A stretch of DNA of 64,000 nucleotides from Pseudevernia furfuracea. Its lineage: Eukaryota; Ascomycota; Lecanoromycetes; Lecanorales; Parmeliaceae. The stretch is from positions 558,001 to 622,000 of the forward strand of contig JAIUPT010000034.1 in assembly GCA_022315425.1 (NCBI GenBank). The letters run 5' to 3'. Under the pieces are notes generated by a model. The model was not told where the DNA came from, did no database searches, and saw nothing but the letters and a program-made list of their open reading frames with translations. Below, piece by piece: positions 57,501 through 64,000 of the stretch. Each line of letters starts with the position of its first letter. The stretch's first letter is position 1. Made by a program: the position numbers and the translations under genes.

Positions 57501-59301
57501 TTTGGGTGCTCACCGGAGACAAAGTAGAGACGGCCATCAACATTGGTTTCTCCTGCAATCTTCTCAGCAACGAGATGGACCTGATCGTGTTCAAGGTGCC
57601 AGAGGACTCACCTGGAGCCGCAGAGGCTGAGCTGGACAAGCATCTGGCTTCGTTCGGCATCACCGGCTCCGACGAAGAACTGAAGGCTGCTCGCAAAAAT
57701 CACGAGCCTCCGGGACCTACTCATGCTATCGTCATTGACGGCGATGCCTTGAAATTGGTACTCGAGCAGGAGCTACGCCAGAAGTTCCTGCTGCTTTGCA
57801 AGTTGTGCAAATCTGTTCTGTGCTGCCGAGTGAGCCCTGCCCAGAAAGCGGCCGTTGTTCAAATGGTCAAGCATGGATTGGACGTGATGACTTTGTCCAT
57901 TGGTGATGGTGCGAATGATGTGGCAATGATACAAGAAGCTGATGTAGGCGTTGGAATCGCCGGTGAGGAGGGTAGACAGGCAGTCATGTCCTCCGATTAT
58001 GCCATCGGTCAGTTCCGCTTCTTACAGCGACTGATCCTTGTGCACGGCCGTTGGTCCTACCGACGTTTGGCAGAGACTATAGCCAACTTCTTCTACAAGG
58101 TACGCATGAAGTCCCCATAGAGCTGATTCGTCAACGCGGTCACTGACTTTTCAGAACATCGTCTGGACGTTTGCCCTTTTCTGGTATCAGATTTACAACG
58201 ATTTTGACTGCTCTTACCTTTTCGACTACACCTACATTCTGCTGGTCAATTTAGCATTTACATCTCTGGCGGTGATTTTTATGGGTATTCTTGATCAGGA
58301 CGTAAACGACAAGGTCTCGTTAGCTGTTCCGCAACTCTACCGGAGAGGCATCGAGCGGAAAGAATGGTCCCAAAAGAAATTCTGGTACGCTACAAATGTC
58401 CGTTGTCTTCACGTGTTTGCTGACCTCGCATAGGCTTTACATGCTTGATGGAATCTACCAATCACTGATTTGCTTCTTCATGCCATACCTGCTGTTCAGG
58501 CCCGCCACCTTCAACACCAGCAATGGTCTCGATCTCAACGACAACAAAAGGATAGGCGTGTACACCGCCACTGCGACCATCGTGGTCGTGAACCTGTACA
58601 TCTTATTGAACACCTACAGGTGGGATTGGCTGATGTTGTTGCTCGTTTTCATCAGTATCCTACTGATCTGGTTCTGGACTGGGGTGTACACTGCGTTTTC
58701 TTCCTCCGATCAATTTTATAAGGCGGCACCCGAAGTCTACGGCGAGCTGTCATTCTGGGTGCTTACGTTACTCACCGTCAGTATATGTCTGATGCCCCGA
58801 TTCACGATCAAGTCCTTTCAGAAGATATATTTCCCCAGGGACGTCGATATCATTCGAGAACAGATTCGGCAAGGGAGGTTCAAGTACCTGGACAAGTATG
58901 AGGCATATGTGCCACCCGGAAAAGTGCCATCTGCAGCTTCGTCCGATGTTTCTCACCCCGCGAAAGCGGCCCCAGGTACGCGAACGCCGCTAGAAGATGA
59001 TGAACGACCTATTTACCCACCCTCGGTAGCCGCGACAGGCACCACACACAACCCACACAGCCAAACCGGCAGTGATGGGACTGACTACACTCGGCATAAG
59101 TCGTCTTTGGAGCAACCTCGCGTGTCGTTCGATCGGCCGAGACCATCATTCGACAGAATGCGGAGTTCGCTGGACCAGATACGACCGAGCTATGAAGCGA
59201 GCAACGACTTTACTTCAGCAGCTCTTCTCACGAGGATAGAGTCGAGTCACTCGGATGTGCACACCCCAAAACCGCGACATGGGCAGTCCTCTTTGCGATA
59301 G
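54586..59301 (+). CDS. P4-type phospholipid-translocating ATPase (Dnf1/Dnf2 group)
   Basis: Flips aminophospholipids to the cytosolic leaflet of plasma or trans-Golgi membranes, with a Cdc50-type subunit. Exons 54586-55020, 55079-58099, 58155-58384 and 58434-59301 give 1,517 aa. The N-terminal 90 residues are basic and disordered, then 'FFNIPLPDDAKDEDG' and 'KYTPLSFIPKNLWFQFHNIANIYFLF' lead to membrane segments 1-2. The actuator loop is 'DGET' at residues 410-413. 'QNLVPISLYISLEI' is the P4-specific M4 motif, and DKTGTLTQN has the phosphorylated Asp at about residue 644. The hinge 'GDGANDVAMIQEADVGVGI' begins at about 1087. Exons 3-4 supply segments 5-10. The 200-residue tail is Ser/Pro/Arg-rich. 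All catalytic motifs are intact. The long insert between M2 and the actuator domain is the Dnf1/2 trait. Confidence 0.96.
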
Positions 59302-60160
59302 CATCACGACGCTCCGATATACGGCCTACTTTTGCATGTGTCTACCTGTACATTCATCCGTCAGCGACTCCAATACCTCCATTTGCGGCCATGTTCCCTG
59401 AGCGTGTTACTTCAATTCATGTTGCATGGGCGGCGTTTCGTAAGGAGGGCATGGAAACTGCTATCCTCGCAGAAGGTTTTTGTCACTCGTGGCCGCTTGG
59501 CTAAGGGATAGATCTCACGAGCTGTAATTCTTAGCACTGGTGGAGGAAACCTTGTACTTGCGTACTTAGCCATCTGATGGGTGGTTCTCGCCGCTTGATT
59601 TCCTTTCCTAGGGCATAAAGAGAGGAGTGCTGCTTTTCGTAGAAGTTACACCCTGAAAATGATTGCTGTTGAACATACAGATATAATGCTCCACCATAGG
59701 TAGAGTACGAGTACGCAGTCATTGCCTTCCTCCACTCCGCACCAACCTAATACTAATGTAGGGTTCTAAAGTCCGGCGCTAGTTGATGCCACCAAAAATT
59801 CCCTCGGTTCCGCTTTACGCGTTGCATATCGTACATGCGAGTAGCAAAACAAAAGTCGAGTTGATGAAAACTTCGGCATACCTTCTTGGCAGTAGATTCC
59901 CAAGACTCGACTTCATTCTCATGCATCAAAGTAAGCTTCACCTGAGCTTGCTTGACACTACGAATGTCTTGTTCTCTTGACCCTCACTAAATGCCACCAT
60001 TGTCATTAACACCGTAGGAATTTGCCCCGTCTCAGTGGCCAGTCTCTTGCGAGCCCGAGAATGTCCACTGTGAAATCGAAGCCTCAAATCCTACACTCTC
60101 TTAGAGGGAAGGGCAAGGGTCCTCCAGCCAGCGCTCTTCATCAACAACGCTTAAAAAGTC
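59302..60160. other. intergenic region between flippase and Sen1 genes
   Basis: 859 bp in tandem orientation; contains the flippase 3' end and the Sen1 promoter. A possible upstream ATG frame begins at 60061 but runs out of phase with Sen1 and ends at 60258 inside the first intron. No other element seen. Confidence 0.6.
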
Positions 60161-63100
60161 ATGGCGGTGTATCTAAACAAGCTCCAGTAGGTATCCCAGT
60201 GCCCGGCGGTATTCCAGTTATTCACCGTTACCTTACTGACGACTTCAACTTTGACTAGAGAGCTGAAGAATCTGCCTCCAGAATTGCACTGGTTTTGCAG
60301 CACGTACACACCAACCGCCCCTGATCTCAACCGCGTGAAGACCGAACACCCAATCGGTGACAGTGTTGATCTTCGAAGGGAGCAAGCATGTGAATGCTTA
60401 ATGCTCTTCTCCTTCGAGGGCGACGATGCGCGGCGGATTCAGGGAGAGCTCGGGGCCCGGATCGATGAACAATTGGGAAGATGCGATGCTTGTGTCATAG
60501 CATACTACAAATCTCGACAGCGACTGGTTGAAAATTTGAGGCAGTAAGCGGTTCACAGAAGAAGACCCGGAACCTTGAAGGGACCATTTCCATGCTAATG
60601 CTGATAGTCTCCACACCGAAGAGGACGTGGGCGATTTAATCGAGATATTCAATGCCCGAGACATTGAACGCATCAGGCGTGGGCTGGACGGTGCCACTCG
60701 AAAATTGGAAGCGACTGATCCCTCCAGTCGGCACAAAGACGTCCTAGAGCTCCCCTCCCAACTTGCCCTTTTCGAAGCTTTGTGTTGCGAAGCCTTCTTC
60801 GCCGACAAGTCTCTTCTAGAAGAGTATTTTCAGCAGCCTTTTACTCTAGTGCAGACAAACAAAAGACTGAGAATCACACAGTATGTACCAGGCGCGACGA
60901 CATTCCTGTTTGACACGAACCATGAAAGGTGGACCTGGGCTGCCCATACGTGGTCGAAGTACAGAACCATACCCACGGGGGAGGACTTCGACTTTGCCAT
61001 ACGAGATCCGCTTCTGCTGAACATGCGATGTGTTCTTGGACCTGTCACAGACATGACTGTGCTTCAACGACTATGGTACGGCGTTGGCCTCATTATCAAT
61101 CAACTCGACAACAATCTAGTAACCCATTCCCTTCGTGCCTTGGACATTGATGTTTTCCGACTCGCTTTAGAACATCTCAATCACGACATGGAAGGATTAC
61201 GCTATCTGATTCAAACGATTAGGAGCTTGCTAGAGCTTGCACCAAAGGATTTTTGGGACTCAATGGGCACAATCTCGCCGACTGTATTCATTGAGCAGGT
61301 CTTCAACAACCCACGATTTGACAAATTCATGACGCAAGCCAATGAAGACGAGGACTACGAATCATCTGCGCTCAAGGATATGCTCGCTTGGATCAGACCT
61401 TTCATGACCTCTTTAGAGACTGTACATCAGGCTGGAGCATGTCGTTCCCTTGGCTTTCAGCTGTTGGATCGATTACAGGCAGACAAATTTCCTATTCACG
61501 TGAGGGTAGAATGCAAACGGACAGGACTTGCGACATTGGGCTGGACGCTGATCAATTGCAACAAGGAGGGTGCTACACTAAGTCCAACGGGTCGAATAGT
61601 GGCCTCCGAGACGTTGGAAGTAACTGGCGCGTACATTAAAGAGATCATCGAGATACCTTCCCTGCCTACCACCAACAAGATCCATAAACACTGCGCAGAT
61701 ACCTGTCTGAAAATTGTCAAGGTTGCTCTCGCGCTGGAATGTAAATCCTTAAAGACGGACCAAGAGGCTTTGAAGCAGAATAGAGAATTCTCAGATGGCT
61801 ATGCGTCGTACTCTTCCGCCATTTGGGACGCCGTCGTTCAACATCTCGACCGTGGTAATGTGGCCGTGGCTAAAGCAGCTCTGCTCGGCATCAACGACCT
61901 CACAGGGCTCGAAAAATTCAAGGTGAACGTAGATGAAAACCACAAGGTAAAAGTAGACGAGATTGACGCGAAAGCCAAAAGCGGATTCAACGTCAAGTTC
62001 GGCCGCCTTACACATTTGGTATGCCAGATCTTGGAGCGTATCAACGACTTTGGCCCAAGCGATCTGGACAAGCTTTTCCGCCATTCCGACACGGCTACTG
62101 CATTGGTTGCATCCCTCTTCTCGCCTGATGCGAATCTTTACGAAGCAGGAGTCAATCTCATCAAAAGCATCAGCTCCGAATCGGCTCGGAAGGAGGCCAT
62201 TGGTCATCTGCTCAAGACATTTCTCGACACGACACTGAATGCATTCTCTTGGTCTATCCGTCGCATTGCACGAAATCGGACTTTCGCTTCTTGTCCCCGC
62301 ATGTTGAAGACCTCCTCCGATGTGCTTGACATCCTCTGCGACTCTCAACATGGCTTACTCCGGACTCGTTCGCTCACCGGCATACCCGAAATCAAAGCCC
62401 TAGAGAACTTTTGGGAATGCCAATGGGAAGGTCTTAGAGTGATATACGAGATGACCGAGGATTGGAGTCGGTTGAGAGTTGCTGATTCCAACGTGCTCAA
62501 GGAGTTCTGCAGAGATACCATGCAATTCTCGGAACGATTTTTCGACCAGTACAGTGTCTTCGCAACTGCGATCGATTCTGCGAATCCAGTCAAGCAGGAA
62601 GAGGGTACCACCGAAGCCCAGGAAAACAAAGCCGGTAAGGGGCTTCTGGAGCATCCGGCTCGGATCATGGAAGCAATGAGTAAATGGTTAAGACTACGCG
62701 ATCTTTTCCTGGTGGAGATCTCCGTCAAGCTTACCCACAAAGTCTTGGATCGACTGACTGGGTTGTCCATGACCCTTGCCGAAGGACCCTGCAACTTTCT
62801 GGAGCAAGTGATCAACAATGCACCTCAAGGGAGGACGCACTTGAAACCACAGGAGAGAGCCGAGCTCGCCAGAGCGTTGGAGTCAAATCTGGGTCGTAAT
62901 GTTGCCCTGGCAGATACTGATGGTGAGCAATCCGGACCCGTGTCGGATCGTAGCCGAGAGCACTCCCTAGCGGTCAGGAAGAAAACCAAGGCTGGGACCA
63001 TTGACTTGGATGCTTGGAGATCCAAAGCCAAGTCGTCTCAGCCTGTCGTCGAGGTTTCTGACGATGAATTTGGCGACTCCGACATCCCAGACCAAGATCT

Positions 63101-64000
63101 CTTGTCCGTCAGTCGCTCCGCCGAACGGATGAAGGGTATGCAAGCGTCGATCGCTGCGAACAAGAGATCAGTAGAGACTCGGGATCGCAAACCGTCTACC
63201 GTCCCAACGTGGGAGAAGAAGGTCCTCAAAGGGGCCAAGGCGGTTGGTCCATCGGATGCGGACCGCGCGCTCTTCCGCGAAAAGCGTGAAAGAGAACGAG
63301 AAGCAAAGAAGAAGCGAGACGCGGAGACACTTGCCATGGTTAAGAAAAGGGCTGCGATTGGCATTTCTGGACAAAGTCTTGGGGAAGGCTCGGGCCTGGG
63401 CGTCAAAGGCAAGGACCACGCCCCCAAGGCTTCCAGCATGATGTTGTCCTCGGGCTCAGAATCCGAATCAGACAATGATCTAGACCAAGAGCTCTTCGGC
63501 CCCAAACCGGCGAAACTCCCTGATGCGGTCCGAGAATATCAAGCTGCCAGAGCTGTACAAGCCAAATACAAGGGTCCGATCAAGAAGACCAGGCAGGTCA
63601 GGTCTGCCAAGGATATGCGTGCACGTTTGGCACCGGACCTCACAGCTCTGCATAAGACTATCCTTAGCTGGGATTTTTTCCACAATGGCGACTTTCCCCC
63701 CGGCTCCGAGAGGCAAGATTACAGCTTAGTGACGAACAGCTTTCGAACTCCAACCGATTATCAGAACACGTTTGAGCCCCTGCTAATCCTCGAAGCTTGG
63801 CAAGGATTCCTGAAGTCGAAAGAGGAAGGTAACTTCAAGACCTTCGAAATCAAGGTAGCGAATCGCATGACCGTCGACGCTTTCCTCGAAGTAAGCACGA
63901 CGATATCGATGGCCGAAGGTAAGGAACTCGGGATCAGTGAAGCCGACGTAGTCCTGATTTCCAAGGATCAATCACCTTCAGCGGAAGCCCAGCAGCCGCA
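60161..64000 (+). CDS. sen1: Sen1-like RNA/DNA helicase, N-terminal two-thirds, continues past the window
   Basis: Sen1 ends RNA polymerase II transcription of non-coding RNAs and removes R-loops. Exons 60161-60186, 60259-60543 and 60608 onward; splices chosen because they join 'MAVYLNKLQ' to 'ELKNLPPELHWFC' and 'VENLR' to 'HLHTEEDVGDLIEIFNARD' in frame. About 1,234 residues are in the window. The Sen1 N-terminal helical domain is recognised by 'LHWFC', 'CDACV' and later 'RLWYGVGLIINQLDN', 'LRDLFLVEISVKLTHKVL'. A Ser/Lys-rich charged linker ('RALFREKREREREAKKKRD') follows. The last 100 residues ('LHKTILSWDFFHNGDFPPGS', 'NTFEPLLILEAWQGF') open the 1B/stalk part of the superfamily-1 helicase. 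Motifs I-VI lie beyond the window. No internal stop was found. Confidence 0.93.

Overview
The window looks like part of a filamentous ascomycete (Pezizomycotina) chromosome. The genes have short GT-AG introns (49-85 nt) and typical fungal families: an Mcm1-type MADS protein, V-ATPase subunit E, a Dnf-type flippase and Sen1. The repeats are RIP-like, with stop codons sitting where Gln and Trp codons belong. No species is claimed.

Bases 1 to about 35,600 are an AT-rich island made almost wholly of nested, mutated retrotransposons. One Ty1/copia family (6.5 kb, 122-bp LTRs) dominates. E1 (+) is cut by the window start and ends at 10338. E2 (+, 10535-24238) and Ec (-, 27411-33910) are both full length. 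Two 3' fragments, Ea (24239-26002) and Eb (26003-27410), lie between them. E1 is interrupted at 3901-8787 by a 4,887-bp element on the minus strand with the gag, reverse transcriptase/RNase H and tyrosine recombinase order and the A1...B1-A2-B2 split direct repeats of Ngaro/PAT-type retrotransposons; it is inserted with no target-site duplication. E2 is interrupted at 11742-18942 by a younger Ty3/gypsy chromovirus with a perfect 5-bp duplication. A fourth LTR family (LTR 35463-35594) closes the island. Between copies, C-to-T changes fall at CpA, CpT and CpC, while CpG sites are almost invariant.

From about 35,800 the base composition becomes normal. A degenerate 'ctgcaatgg'-type minisatellite marks the border. 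The first gene beyond it, a Sec14/CRAL-TRIO protein, appears broken. Then come a NIPA/DUF803 membrane transporter (-, 5 exons, 532 aa), an Mcm1-like MADS-box regulator (-, 3 exons, 217 aa), a cupin protein (+, 173 aa), a secreted cysteine-rich protein (-, 3 exons, 313 aa), a possible small ORF (-), V-ATPase subunit E (+, 3 exons, 228 aa), an unrecognised 723-aa protein with a PIP-box-like N terminus (-, 2 exons), a P4-ATPase flippase (+, 4 exons, 1,517 aa), and the N-terminal part of Sen1 (+), which runs off the right edge.

The right half is ordinary housekeeping content, except for a repeat-bearing gap at 48.4-49.4 kb that holds a tRNA-derived SINE-like relic. The genes do not form an obvious pathway. 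The main interest is the retroelement island: a tyrosine-recombinase retrotransposon preserved with its joints, an unusual mutation signature, initiator-tRNA anticodon-type primer sites, and a dispersed GC-rich palindrome.
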